A stretch of 64,000 bases of DNA from Balamuthia mandrillaris (Eukaryota; Discosea; Longamoebia; Balamuthiidae). Positions 24,047 to 34,738 of this stretch are shown piece after piece. Made by a program: the position numbers and the translations under genes. The number at the start of each line of letters is the position of its first letter. The stretch's first letter is position 1. The notes beneath the pieces were generated by a model. It was given only the letters and a program-made list of their open reading frames with translations. It ran no database searches and was not told the DNA's origin. The stretch spans positions 150,001-214,000 of the forward strand of contig JAVKOQ010000015.1 of the NCBI GenBank assembly GCA_031835245.1, read 5' to 3'.

Positions 24047-26111
24047 ATGAGAGTCCTGATACTGAGCGACACGCACGGGCACTTGCACCTCATCAACCAG
24101 CTGGCGGAGCAGCACGGCGCCGACTGCGTGCTGCACTGCGGCGACTTTAGCCTCTACTCCGAGGAGCGCTTGGAGGACATGCCCGAGCGGGAGCTGGCCC
24201 TCCGCCTCCGCCACGCCCACCACCTCCCCGCCGCCGTGCAGAAGAAGGCCTTCTCTCTGTCCCGCCAGGAAAAGATAGCCCTGATGAAGGAGCACCACCT
24301 CCAGGGAGAGTTTCCGCTCTACCTCCGTGGGGTTCACCGCTTCAAAGTGCCGGTCTACCTCTGCTGGGGGAACCATGAGGACGTCCAGCTCGTCAACGGC
24401 TTGCTGGATGGAAGCATTCAGGTGCCGAACCTGCACCTCGTCAACGAAAAGTCGGATGTGGTCATTGGGCAAGGAAAGGCTCGCATTCGACTCGTTGGGA
24501 TAGGAGGTCCTTGTTGTTTAGAGCTTCTTTCATTTGCTTCTTCTTCAAGTCCACTCATTTTTCTCTGATGCCAACTACAACAGGAAACTTTATACATTTT
24601 ACTTTCTTTGATAAGGAGGGCAGCGACTCTTTCTATCCCTCCATGCGCTTCGTGCAATGGATCCGCTTACTCCAAAGGTTTCCTAAAGACAAAGTACGTT
24701 TTGGTTTCCCTCTCTTTACTCTCCTCCTATCTTTCTCTCGTGTTCTCGTTACTCTATTCCAAACTCATTGGAATGCAGAGAGGACTTCATTACAGAGTCA
24801 CACACCAGAGCAAGGAGCAGAAAGCAGAAACAGAAGAGGAAGCAGACATTCCTTTGTGGATGTTGACGCATGTGTCTCCTGGCAAAATACCTGCGATGGA
24901 GCTGTGGGGATCCTTCCTCAACGCAAGCATGTGGTTTTCAGGCCACATGGGACCTTGGTTGCCACAGCATTACAGCCTTTTCACTAACTTTGAAGACTAT
25001 GAATTTGCCCAGCGTACAGAACAGGATGTTGGGTACAGTCCTAGTTCTTTTTCTAGTTCTTCTTTCTTCATTCTGCATTCTTCATGCTTCTTTTCTGTGC
25101 TGTTTTAAATCTATCTTCTTCATCACTTCTTTCTTCCTTCTTGACAAATTGCTTTCTTTGCAGTTTCCTTAAACAGCTTTACGCCCAACTATCATGTTAC
25201 TGGAAGCTTTGGCACGCTCTTGAGAAGTTATACCCTTACTCTCCTGACGAGAAAATGGACCCCGTCTCCTCCTTCCAGGATTCACAAGATACCTGTTCTT
25301 CTTCTTCCTCGTTCCAAAGCTTCTCCTCTTGGGCTGATTTTCCATCGTACATTCAGAACCTTTTACATCTTTCATCTGAATCTTCATCCTCTGATTCTTC
25401 CGCTTCTTCTTCGTCCTCTTCATCTTCTTCGTCCGCTCCTTCATTTTCTGCTAAAGAGGCATCATCATTTCCAGAGCTAAAACTACCCCAAGAATACGTT
25501 CGTGCTGTAGCTGCCTCCAAGAGCAACTATCACCTCGCTAGAAGGCTTCGATGGTTCCTCTTTTTGGAGCCTCATCTCAGCAAAGAGGAACGCAAACAGG
25601 CGGAACAACAACTGTCTGCTGCGTTGCAAAAGAATGACAGCTTCAGCTTCAAGCTAATCCTCAAGCAAAGAGGACAGATGAAAGACAAAGGACCCTTCCC
25701 AGAGGCCATTCCCACCGCGGATGAGGTGGAGCTGATGGACTCGAATCTACAATACTTTGAGCTGCCTTACAGCGTACCTCCTGGTGCTTTGGTATGTCTG
25801 CTTTCTTAAACTCTTTTTTTTTGGTTTAGTTTCTGTGCAGGTTGCTGATGAAAAAGACCATCAACAATAAACAGGACATCAACAACCGAGCAAATAGAAC
25901 ACCCACTGATTTCGTGAAGAACACGACGCTGTACTTCAACCTCTCTGATGCTTACACGGGAGGCTACATGCTGATCGACGTCGACGAAGCGACCGGTCAG
26001 TGCGATGTACAAATGCGGGGCACCTACCCTCCCCCCACCACCATCGTGGATCCTGCCTACGACCCATGGAAGGACGCCCCAACCCCTTCTTCTTCTGCTA
26101 CCTCCACATAA
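24047..26111 (+). CDS. Calcineurin-like metallophosphoesterase
   Basis: Seen: the first exon starts MRVLILSDTHGHLHL with the metal-binding D-x-H. It is followed by LHCGDFSLY (GD) and VYLCWGNHED (GNHE); a later exon gives MLTHVSPGKIPAMELWG (the downstream His). This order is that of calcineurin-like metallophosphoesterases. Five or six exons; junctions at about 24506/24582, 24693/24781, 25033/25165 and 25791/25842 keep the frame. The C-terminal half is unusual. It has a poly-Ser segment (25380-25445), a helical stretch (ARRLRWFLFLEPHLSKEE) and a final conserved-looking part (NLSDAYTGGYMLIDVDEATG). I do not recognise that half. Substrate unknown; hydrolysis of a phosphoester using two metals is inferred. 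Exon 1 is clearly GC-richer than the later exons. The poly-Ser may be a linker between catalytic and accessory parts. Confidence 0.8.
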
Positions 26112-26137
26112 CCTAGTGCAGTTTTTTTTTTTCATGT

Positions 26138-26230
26138 GTCGACAGAAATGTGGCACTAATTTTTCTAGGAATTTTTTCCGAAAAAGTGTCGACCGAAATG
26201 TTTCGTGGAGGTTTTTGTTTCCCGCCAAAA
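26138..26230 (+). promoter_or_regulatory. CTF18 promoter: two GTCGAC elements and an E2F-like site
   Basis: GTGTCGACAGAAATG (26136) and GTGTCGACCGAAATG (26186) are near-identical elements 50 bp apart. TTTCCCGCCAAAA follows at about 26218, which matches the E2F consensus of animals and plants. All lie 130-225 bp upstream of the ATG of CTF18, a replication-linked gene. The motifs are seen; S-phase control is inferred. Confidence 0.6.
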
Positions 26231-26360
26231 TGAATTGTGGTTTAAAAAAATGCATCCAGTTTTTTCTGCCGACGAAACAAAGGAAAAAAAAAAAGGAGTA
26301 GTGGTAGCCGTTTGTTTATCTACGTGGAGTGGGGAGGGGCCAACACAGGAACAACAAAGT

Positions 26361-29300
26361 ATGGAGGCAGGAGAGGAGGATTGGAACGAGCATGACATGG
26401 AGGTCTTGCTGGAAAGAGAAAGGGGTATGTTTGTGTTTTTTTTTTTTGCTTTTTGTTCGGTGCAAAACCAAGTTTTGGGGTTGATGCATTCCGATTGTGT
26501 TTGCAGAGGAGATGGCCTTGAAGAGCGCACGGAGGTTGGACTTTGAGGAAGAGCGAGAGAACATACCGCCCGCCCGCAACGCACCGCCGCAAATAGAAGA
26601 AGAGGCCGAAGAAGCTTCCACCCTCACAAACAGAAAGCGTAAAATTGAGGACTCGCTTTCAGATGAGCAATCTCGCGACAAACTGCCTCCTGCTACTCAA
26701 CTACCACAACAACCCCCTAGAGACAGTTCTCTCTCTCTCTCATCTCGCTGCCTCACTCCTCTCCTCTTCTCCCTTTCTTGTTGTAACCCATGTCATTTTT
26801 TTTCCAAAGCCAAACGAAGAAGGACAGTAGTGCCAACACACGCTAGAGAACAGGATAAGACAAGTCGGAGCTCTGCTACCACCACTTACAGTACGCGTCC
26901 TTTGGAAGGGCAGCGCTGCATGCCGGTGGTCTCCTTCAGCGGCAGACAGGTCTACGTACCAATGCTCTGCAGGAAGCAAGAACACAGCCAAGCGAAGGTA
27001 CTCTAGTATGCAATGAAACTTTAATGCTCTGCTGAACTAACTTACAAACAATGCAGATGTTAGCCATCAGCAAGAACAGTTTGTTATCGGTGCCTATCGG
27101 CTTCCTGTTGCAAACTATAAACGATGAAAAGGTATCGTGCACGGAGTCGTCACGGTATTTATTCTAGGTTCTTACCTTTGTCCCTTCAACTATGCAGAAG
27201 CATGATACCTATGCCAAGATAACCGCTGGAAGGCATGAAGGTAGCTCCTCTGATGCAGGTACTGATAACTCCTCCATGGAGGAGGCCGAATCTCAGTTGT
27301 GGGTAGATAAATACGCTCCCAAAGCTTTCACCGAGTTGCTTAGTGATGAGGTTTGTGTGATGACCCGAGTCCCAACTGTTCATTTCCTTTTGGTAACTTT
27401 TCTCTCGTCGCAGAAAACCAATCGAGAGGTTTTTCGTTGGCTTAAACAATGGGATGAATGTGTCTTTGGAACAAAGAGAGAAACGAGCTCCAGGACGAGA
27501 TTCTCTGCCACTTCACCACGAAGCTGGCAAAATAAGAGAGGATGGGGCGTAGGAGCTGCCGGACAACAAAGTTTTGGCAACCAAAAGAAGAAAGATAACA
27601 CTCGTTGGGCTGATTCTAAACCTAAAGAACAAAAGACGAGTAACTACAACCATTACTCTTCCCAAAGGACGATAGACAATCGTCCAGAGCCCAAAGTGGT
27701 GCTACTCACGGGGCCTCCTGGCTTAGGCAAAACCACTCTTGCCCATGTGCTGGCTCGCCAAGCGGGTTACAATCCTGTCGAAATCAATGCAAGGTACACC
27801 TTTCTTTCTTTACTTCATTATTGTTGTTATTTTTGGAGGAACACACTCCACAAAAGAGTGTCGCCACTCACTAACATTCCAAAAACAACAATAACAACAA
27901 CAGCGATGACCGATCCCCAAAAGTCTTTCTTGAGAAGGTGCTTAATGCGACTCAAATGAAGTCTGTCTTTACAGCTGATAAACGACCCAACTGTTTGATC
28001 ATTGATGAGATTGACGGCGTGGCGGGTGGTGAGAAGAACGCTATCAAGGAGCTGATCAAAGTAGTACAAGCTAAGGATGATCCCAAAGACCCCAAGGCCA
28101 TAGGCAAGCTCAAGAGACCTATCATTTGCATTTGCAACGATCAGTACGCCCCGGCATTGAGGAAGTTGAGGGAGGTGGCCAAGGTATTCAGCTTCAGCAA
28201 ACCCTACAGCTCTCGCCTTGTTACTCGCCTCGCAGAGATCTGCAACAAGGAGGGCCTTTCAGTGGACTCGCAGACGTTGGATGCTCTGTGCGATTTGTCT
28301 GACTGCGATGTTCGTTCTTGTCTCAACACATTGCAGGTATTTCTTCTCTCTGCTTCGTTCTCCTTCTGCTCAATAGTTTTTTTTTTCATTCTTTGCTTCT
28401 TCTTCTTCTTCACCTGTAATACGTTTCTCATCTTCTTGTCCGCCTTATTATAAAGTTCATTCGACGGAAAAGTCGGTATCTCACGCCTGAGCTTGTAACT
28501 TCAGCTGCTGTAGGTCACAAAGACGTCTTAAAGTCACTGTTTGAAATATGGAAAGATATATTCAGGCGGCCCCGAAACGCGAAGGACAATGCCCTTAAAA
28601 CTCTACTAACTCAAACCCAGCAATCCAAGCGTTACATCAAAGGTTCTTTCTTCTTTCTGGTAATCTTTCTGTTTCAGCTTGTTTATTTCCAAATCAAAAA
28701 AGATGCTCTCGGTCGTGAAGATGTTCTTCCATCCAGTCGCAGGGCCCATTGGGCTATGGGCAAGATGGGGACCTCTCATTTCGACCAGCTATATACCACC
28801 ATTTCCTCTCACGGGGAGTGCGAACGAATAATCGACGGTTGTTTTGAGAACTATCCTAAGTTTGTAGTGCTGGATAACATGATGGATAAGGTCTTGTATC
28901 ATTACTTCCTCTGCTCCCTGCATTCTTCAGACGTCATGTTACTTATTTTTTGTCCCCAAACAAAAGACTTCGCAATGTTTGGATAGCCTCTCCTTCTCAG
29001 ACAGCACCACTCAGTTCATTCGTATCCATCAGGACTATTCTCTGCAAAAATATCTTCCAGCTGCTGCCCTCCTCTTTCACACGTGTTTTGCCACCAGCGA
29101 CGACCCTCAGGTCTACTTCCCCAGAGCTTACTTTGATATGCAACAAACGCAACAAAAGCACGAGAATGTCCTTCACAGCTTTATCCAGAGCGCTTCTGCC
29201 TCGATCCTTTCTAACCTCTCCACCAACTATTTAGTCTTGGAAATGTTATCGCCGATGCTAGACATTCTCTCTCCCAGCATTCGACAGGTTAGTTGACCTG

Positions 29301-30266
29301 GTTATCGGAAAGTGACAAACAGTTCTGACATTTCTCTCTTTCTGTTTTGTTATAAGCTGAATCCACAATTACTCGACAGTGAAGAGAAGGAGATACTTCG
29401 CAACGTGGTCGAAATTCATCACAATTTTGGGCTGACGTACAAGCCAGTCGCTGAAGATAATGATCAGCAGTCTTCCCAACTTGTTATGGAGCCGTATGCT
29501 CTCTTTTCTCCTCTTCTTTTAAATCACTCTTTTTCTGCTCTCCTCTAAATGTGACTTTTGTGTTTTATTATTAAGGCCATTACACCATCTTGTTCATTTT
29601 GAGGGCTTGGACTATGGCGCTAGACATCGTCAACTTACCGAAGGACAAAAGGAAATGATTTTATCGGAGGTAACTTACTCTCACCAAAGAATGCCAGGAC
29701 ATAAAAAAAGAAGATGGTGATGCTATTCCATGTTATTTAGGTTAAGCAAATGCAGCTAAAGAAGCTCGAGGAACGCCTAGCAGCGCGAGCAGAAAAGTAC
29801 AAAGCCCAACTAGAAGAACCCATTCGCACAGCTCAAGAGACAAAACTACTGCAGGCACAGCTCCGAGCCAAAACACAACAGCTTGTCCCCGCAGAGGAGG
29901 TTGCCTTTTCTCGTTCTTCCTATTGATCGTTATTGTTGTCTTTTTCTTCTTCTCATTCTTCTTTTGTTCTTTTAACAGAGCCATCACTCCACAACACCCG
30001 CCGTTCGCAAAGACTTTTTCGGTCGTCCCATCCTCTCACCAAAGAAGAACAAGAGCAGCATCGCCTCCCCAAAGATCACCTCCCCCAAGAAGAGCCCCGG
30101 CATGGCCACCAGAAGGAGACACGTCGCGGACTCCCCGGTTGGGACGCACCACCCGCAGGAGCAAGCAAGCAACGACCAGAGAGAGGAGGGAGGGGTGCAA
30201 TTCAAGTTCCACGAAGGGTTCAGCAACGCTGTGCGAAGAACGGTATACGTTAAGGATTTCTTGTAA
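26361..30266 (+). CDS. CTF18: CTF18, alternative clamp-loader subunit
   Basis: Seen: an acidic N-terminus (MEAGEEDWNEHDMEVLLERE), then LWVDKYAPKAFTELLSDE and NREVFRWLKQWDECVFG. The AAA+ core has Walker A GPPGLGKTTLAHVLA, Walker B CLIIDEIDGV and RPIICICNDQYAPALRKLR. SRLVTRLAEICNKEGL and SDCDVRSCLNTLQF follow. The last exons give DFFGRPI and FKFHEGFSNAVRRTVYVKDFL, ending at 30266. Known: CTF18 with RFC2-5, DCC1 and CTF8 loads PCNA and supports cohesion; the C-terminal tail binds DCC1-CTF8. The FNEG-like tail and the 'WLKQWD..VFG' segment mark CTF18 rather than RFC1. There are about twelve exons with introns of roughly 60-130 bp. The gene starts 250 bp after the phosphoesterase stop. An insert with Arg/Lys/Asn-rich sequence (27480-27680) sits just before Walker A. 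Confidence 0.95.
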
Positions 30267-30387
30267 ACATTATTCTCTCTAATCGCCTTTTTGTCTTTCT
30301 TTCACCTTCGTCTTGCTGTATTCCTTATTTCCTGTTTTTTTTTAAAAAAAGAAAAAGAAAATCAAAAATTATGAATATAAAAAATAC

Positions 30388-30684
30388 AGGCATTGGGTGT
30401 CGAACCGAAGATCGTTACGGCTGCACAAAAGGATCACATTTGCTGCACCAACTCACACCCAAAAAAAAAGGAAAAAGAAAAAATAAAAAATAAAAAATGC
30501 AGGCATTGGGTGTCGAACCGAAGATCGTTACGGCTGCACAAAAGGATCACATTTGCTGCACCAACTCACACCCAAAAAAAAAAGGAAAAAGAAAAAATAA
30601 AAAATAAAAAATGCAGGCTTTCGGTGTCGAACCGACAATTCAAAGCTGCACAAAAGGATTACAATTGCTGCACAAACTCACACC
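30388..30684 (-). repeat. Three tandem tRNA-like units, period about 113 bp
   Basis: Units at 30388-30460, 30501-30573 and 30615-30684 are separated by A-rich spacers (AAAAAGGAAAAAGAAAAAAT). On the minus strand each ends with the pol III B box GGTTCGACACC. The first two have GAGTTGGTGCAGC about 45 bases before it, as in a tRNA D arm. Units 1 and 2 are identical; unit 3 has diverged. A proper acceptor stem is missing, because GGGTGT at the 5' end pairs with ACACCC of the B-box region instead. These are therefore tRNA-derived or tRNA-like rather than sound tRNA genes. They fill the CTF18-SHQ1 spacer. Confidence 0.55.
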
Positions 30685-30718
30685 AAAATAAAAAGAGAAA
30701 GAAAAGAGAAAGAGAAGG

Positions 30719-33700
30719 ATGATCACTCCGTTGTTCGAGCTGTCGCAGGAGGAGGACTGGCTCGTCCTGGTCATGAGGGTGCCCTACATGAAGGCCTCCA
30801 GCATGGACTACTACATCCTCGGCGACACCTTCAAGTTCTTCGCCAAGCCTTACTTCCTGCGCCTGACCTTCCCTCACGCGCTGGCGGAGGACGGCACCGA
30901 GGTGGCCTCCTACGACATCGACAAGGGAGAGCTCACCGTTCGCTTGCCAAAGTTGCAGAAGGGGCAGTTCTTCCCCAACTTGGGGATGCTCACCCAGCTG
31001 CTCGCGAAGAAAAAAGGGTCTGCTGCGGAGGGTCCTGCTGCTGGCGGTATTCAAGTGGTTGGCGACAACAGTTCCGGTAACATTGCTGCTCTACCTCCAC
31101 TACTTCACTCTTCCACTCTTTCACTCTTTCACTCTTCCACACTTTTTCTCTGCTCTCTTCTCTCTTCTCTCTCTTCTCTCTCGTTCATTCAGCTTAACTC
31201 ACTCCTCATCCCCTTGGTTTTTTTTTCACAAAAGAAAGCAATAACGGGTTAGCAGAAGACTTTAATGAAGAGCAAGGCGAGGCTGAGGCTGAGGAGGAAG
31301 AAGAGGAAGACTGGGAAGTAGACCAGCAACTTCCAAAAGCGGACCCATCCAGCCTTCTCGGTGGCATTCGTTATGGATTCAACGACATGTTTACTCGCTT
31401 CTTTGAGAACCTCCAGGAGCCCGCTCAGGAGATCGTTGAGCTGCCTCAGCCGGACGTTGTATCGGCTGATCATCGTCGCCCTGCTCGTATTGCTGCTGAA
31501 GACGAAAAGTTTGATCCTGAGCACTACATGTAAGTTCTTGTTATGTTTTCTGTTCTTCTCTTCTACCTTCGTTCTATCTTTCTTCTGATGCATTTTCACC
31601 ACCATGAAAGAATGGATTATTGGGATGTGGAAGGAACCATAAAAGAGCTACTGCAATATACTGCTGATTGGCAGAAAGAAAAGCAGGAGGTGAAACAGGT
31701 CTTTCAGCAACTGCTGAAAGAACAACCAAAAGAAACGAAGGTGAACGCATCAACGAAAAAGAATGAGCAACCTCTGAAAGACAAAGAAAAACAAGAAGAC
31801 AAGATGGATACAATTGCAAATGCTGACAAAGAGACAAAAGATAAAGCAGTAGGTAAGAACGAAGACGTTTTGAGGTTCAAAAAGTTGGAAGGTAAGACGA
31901 TCGTGAAAAGAAAGAATGAAGATGAGGTAGAACTAGACCCTCAAATTTATGGTCCCACTTCGGCCCTCCAGAAGCTTTCAGAGTGCATATATGAAGAGGA
32001 TACAGGAGACGACGACGGAGGAGGGGAGGAGCTACTAAAGCCTATCGACACACGAAAGCTGGTGCCAGTAGATGCCTCTTCCTCTACTTCTTCATCACCA
32101 TCATCTTTATTGTTTGTAGCTCAACTATCTGAGTCTGTTCTTCCTTCCAATGAGCCAAAACCTCAGCCGCGCCGGTTTCCTCTTATTCAAGAAATTTCTT
32201 CCACTATCAACGAGACATTGCATTCTTCTTCTTCCTCCTCTTCTTCTGTCCAACCTACGCAGACTATTGCTTCAGAACCAGAGAGGAAGTTAAACCAAAC
32301 TCCTATCGAATCAGAGAATTCTTCTTCTTCTTCTTCTTCTTCTTCTTCTTCTTCTTCTCCGTTTTCGTTCTCAGCTGTTCATTCTGCTTTAGCAGAAACC
32401 AAGACAAAAGCGATGATAACGACTGCGCGAACAAATACTACTCCAGATCAGAAGCAAAAAAAGAAGCCTCGTCAAATGGGAACGTCACCTATGTTTTCGC
32501 ACACAGCCACTGCTTTCGCGTTTGCACCACCTAATGCTTCAGCTTCACCAACACACTTGCCCTCATCCTCATCCACAATGTCGAACAGTCCACAACCTGT
32601 ATTTACCTTTTCTTCTTCTTCTTCTTCTTCTTCTTCTTCTTCTTCTTCTTCTTCTTCTTCTTCTTCAAAACAAACGTCCACAACGGAAGAAGAGGCAGCC
32701 ATGAAACGACGACGAAGAATACTAAAGATACGAAGTGAAGAGAAGGTCATCCGGTGGACCACTGAAGAACAAGAAACATTGATGCAATTGCCTCGCAAAG
32801 AATGTACCGTTTATGCTCTCCATTTCGTTCATTCTTCCGTGAATACTGATAATGCAATGAGAAATAGATCTTGTGACAGACGAGAAGACAGCATTACTAG
32901 GACTTGTGGACCTCGTCTTTGCGTATGCCTACAACGCGCGTAGCACGTTAGGCGAAGACACATGTGAGTCCAACTGGACCATCGCCATTCTTAGCCCCAC
33001 CCTTTCCTGGTTTGAGAAGTTTACTTGTAAGTCCTCGTGTCTTACTTTCTTTCATTCTTTCTTATTCTCATCCTTCATTCTGCTTTTCTTGTGCACCTTT
33101 CTGCATTATCCTTTCTGTTCTTCATTTTCTTCCTTCTTCTCATGTGCTTTCCTACTTCTTTTCGTTCTTGCGAATCCCTTCACAACAGCTCCAAAACAAG
33201 CGTTGTTGGCAAACGTGAGGCGCAGTTTGGCCTATCCGCTGTACAGGCATTGGGGGCTTAGCATGCGCGTGTTAGAGGACACCAAGACCATCTTCAGCCT
33301 TGGGAAGCGTCGCCTCCTACGCTCCTTGCTCCACGTGAAGAGGGTGCTGGACCGCTCCGACCCGAAGTTTTACCTCAATCGACTTTATGTTGATCACTAT
33401 TGCGTTTGGTTGCAGACTGTCAAGTAAGTGTCGTTTCTTGTCGTTTCTTTCTTTCTTTCTTTCTTGTCGTTTCTTTCTTTCTTTCTTTCTTGTCGTTTCT
33501 TTCTTTCTTTGTTGTGGTAAGTACTTACCTTCGTGCAAACGCAACAACACAACAACAATAGACACCACAGGCTCAAATGGTTGGCAAAGCAAGTCAAGAA
33601 AGTGCAGCTCAGCAAAGAGGAAGTGGGATGGCCCTTGCAACAGCTGGAAGAGGAGAACCCCTTCACGTCCTCTGCCATGATGAACCTTCAACAAGAAGGT

Positions 33701-33751
33701 GAAGCAGAAGAAGAAGAAGGAGAAGCAGAAGAAAGAAGAATGATCCTTTGA
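30719..33751 (+). CDS. SHQ1: SHQ1, H/ACA RNP assembly chaperone
   Basis: Seen: an N-terminal CS domain (MITPLFELSQEEDWLVLVMR, then FKFFAKPYFLRLTFP). It is followed by an acidic linker, GGIRYGFNDMFTRFF with HYM, and the SHQ1 domain (ERMDYWDVEGTIKELLQYTADW; later ALHFVHSS, ESNWTIAILSPTLSWFEKF, RRSLAYPLYRHWGLSMRV, DPKFYLNRLYVDHYCVWLQ). Known: SHQ1 holds dyskerin/Cbf5 before H/ACA snoRNP and telomerase RNP assembly. Exons join at about 31078/31235, 31529/31611, 32865, 33028/33188 and 33424/33570. Odd: a low-complexity insert of about 300 residues (Lys/Glu, Gln and several poly-Ser runs from TTC/TCT microsatellites, 31690-32700) splits the SHQ1 domain. The ATG at 30719 is the first in frame after the tRNA-like array. 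Confidence 0.93.
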
Positions 33752-33766
33752 AAAAGCAAGGAGAAG

Positions 33767-33799
<33 letters not shown>

Positions 33800-34063
33800 G
33801 AAAAATAAAATGAACAATAAGATTATTTACATTAAAAAAAAGAAACATCATCAACAACATCATCTTCATCCATTGTTGCTTGTGAAAAGTTCCATAGCGA
33901 AGAACGAAAGAAAGTGCTGAACAGGTCATTGTACAAAGAAGAGAGAAGAGAGAAACCTTTCAAATAAAAAAATAATAAATAAATCCTCCTCCTCCTCTTC
34001 CCTTGTTGATTGTGGGCGGGGGGGTGTAGCAACAGAGAAAACAGGCTTGCTTGTTGTTGTTTC
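33752..34063. other. 3'-3' spacer of SHQ1 and the ubiquitin-like gene
   Basis: About 310 bp between convergent stop codons. It has a GA microsatellite (33766-33798) and AT-rich sequence with possible AATAAA signals on both strands near 33805 and 33960-33980. No gene seen. Confidence 0.6.
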
Positions 34064-34546
34064 TCACGTGTTCTCGCCACCTTCTTTGAGGATCAGGTGA
34101 AGCAAGTCGCCCTTTTTGACGTTGTAGTCGGCCAACGTTTGGCCGTCGCACATTTGCATGCCATCAAAAATAAGTTTTTGTTTATGATCATACCGAAAAC
34201 CTTTTGTTTAGTTTTTTTTGTTGGGGAATGAGAGAAAAAGTTAGAAACGAAGAGGGGAAAAAAAAAACCAAGGTGGGTCCGTCAGTCATTCATTCATTCT
34301 TTCTTTTATTTTTCTAAATGTACCTTGTTCCTCACAAATCTTGGCTTTGATGTCTTCTATGGTATCGCTGGCGTAAACCTCCACGCTGACCTTTCGCCGT
34401 TTGCCCATGGAGTCGTCCATCATCTTTGTGGCGGAGGCAGCTTTCTTTGGGGTGCCTGCAGCAGCCGAGCCCCTGTTCCGGCGTGTGTGTTTCATCCGCT
34501 TTTCGTTCCTTCTCGCTGCTACTTTTTTTTTGTTGTTTACTTTCAT
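34064..34546 (-). CDS. Ubiquitin-like protein ending Gly-Gly plus three residues
   Basis: Two exons, 34546-34324 and 34200-34064, joined in phase 1, give about 119 residues. A basic N-terminal extension (KKKVAARRNEKRMKHTRR...) precedes a ubiquitin fold: KVSVEVYASDTIEDIKAKI, then QKLIFDGMQMCDGQTLADYN and GDLLHLILKEGGENT. DTIEDIKAKI, LIF.G.Q..DG.TL.DYN and LHL.L match ubiquitin. Known: ubiquitin and related modifiers are made with residues after Gly-Gly that a protease removes. Here LILKEGG is followed by ENT and the stop. It could be a conjugated modifier or an ordinary unprocessed Ubl. The start is uncertain: an ATG at 34561 overlaps a conserved noncoding element, so I prefer 34546; 34495 is also possible. 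Divergent from the acyltransferase gene. Confidence 0.75.
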
Positions 34547-34551
34547 TACGA

Positions 34552-34677
34552 TCTGCTGCATTGCTGGACAATTGCTGCAGTCTGAACAGGGCTTTTCATG
34601 TCGACATTAAGAACGTCGACAAAGTGACATCAGTAAAGGTGAACAAAATGTGCACGTTTGGTGCACTTTTTGTCGAC
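34552..34677. promoter_or_regulatory. Shared promoter module: 30 bp element plus three GTCGAC
   Basis: A 30 bp element at 34552-34581 (starts TCTGCTGCATTGCTGG, ends CAATTGCTGCAGT) is base-for-base identical to 54910-54939. It is followed by GTCGAC at 34600, 34615 and 34672. The first two are 15 bp apart, the same spacing as at the other copy. The module lies between the divergent Ubl and acyltransferase genes. Confidence 0.7.
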
Positions 34678-34738
34678 AGAAAAATTAACGTAACATAATT
34701 TTTTTATTCATTTTGAATAAAAAAAATCTTATGATGAG

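Noticed and set aside
26361-30266. RFC1 (large RFC subunit) instead of CTF18
   Set aside because: There is no BRCT domain, and the WLKQWDECVFG segment and NAVRR tail are specific for CTF18.
30388-30684. Functional tRNA genes
   Set aside because: The acceptor arms cannot pair and the anticodon arm is irregular in all three units.
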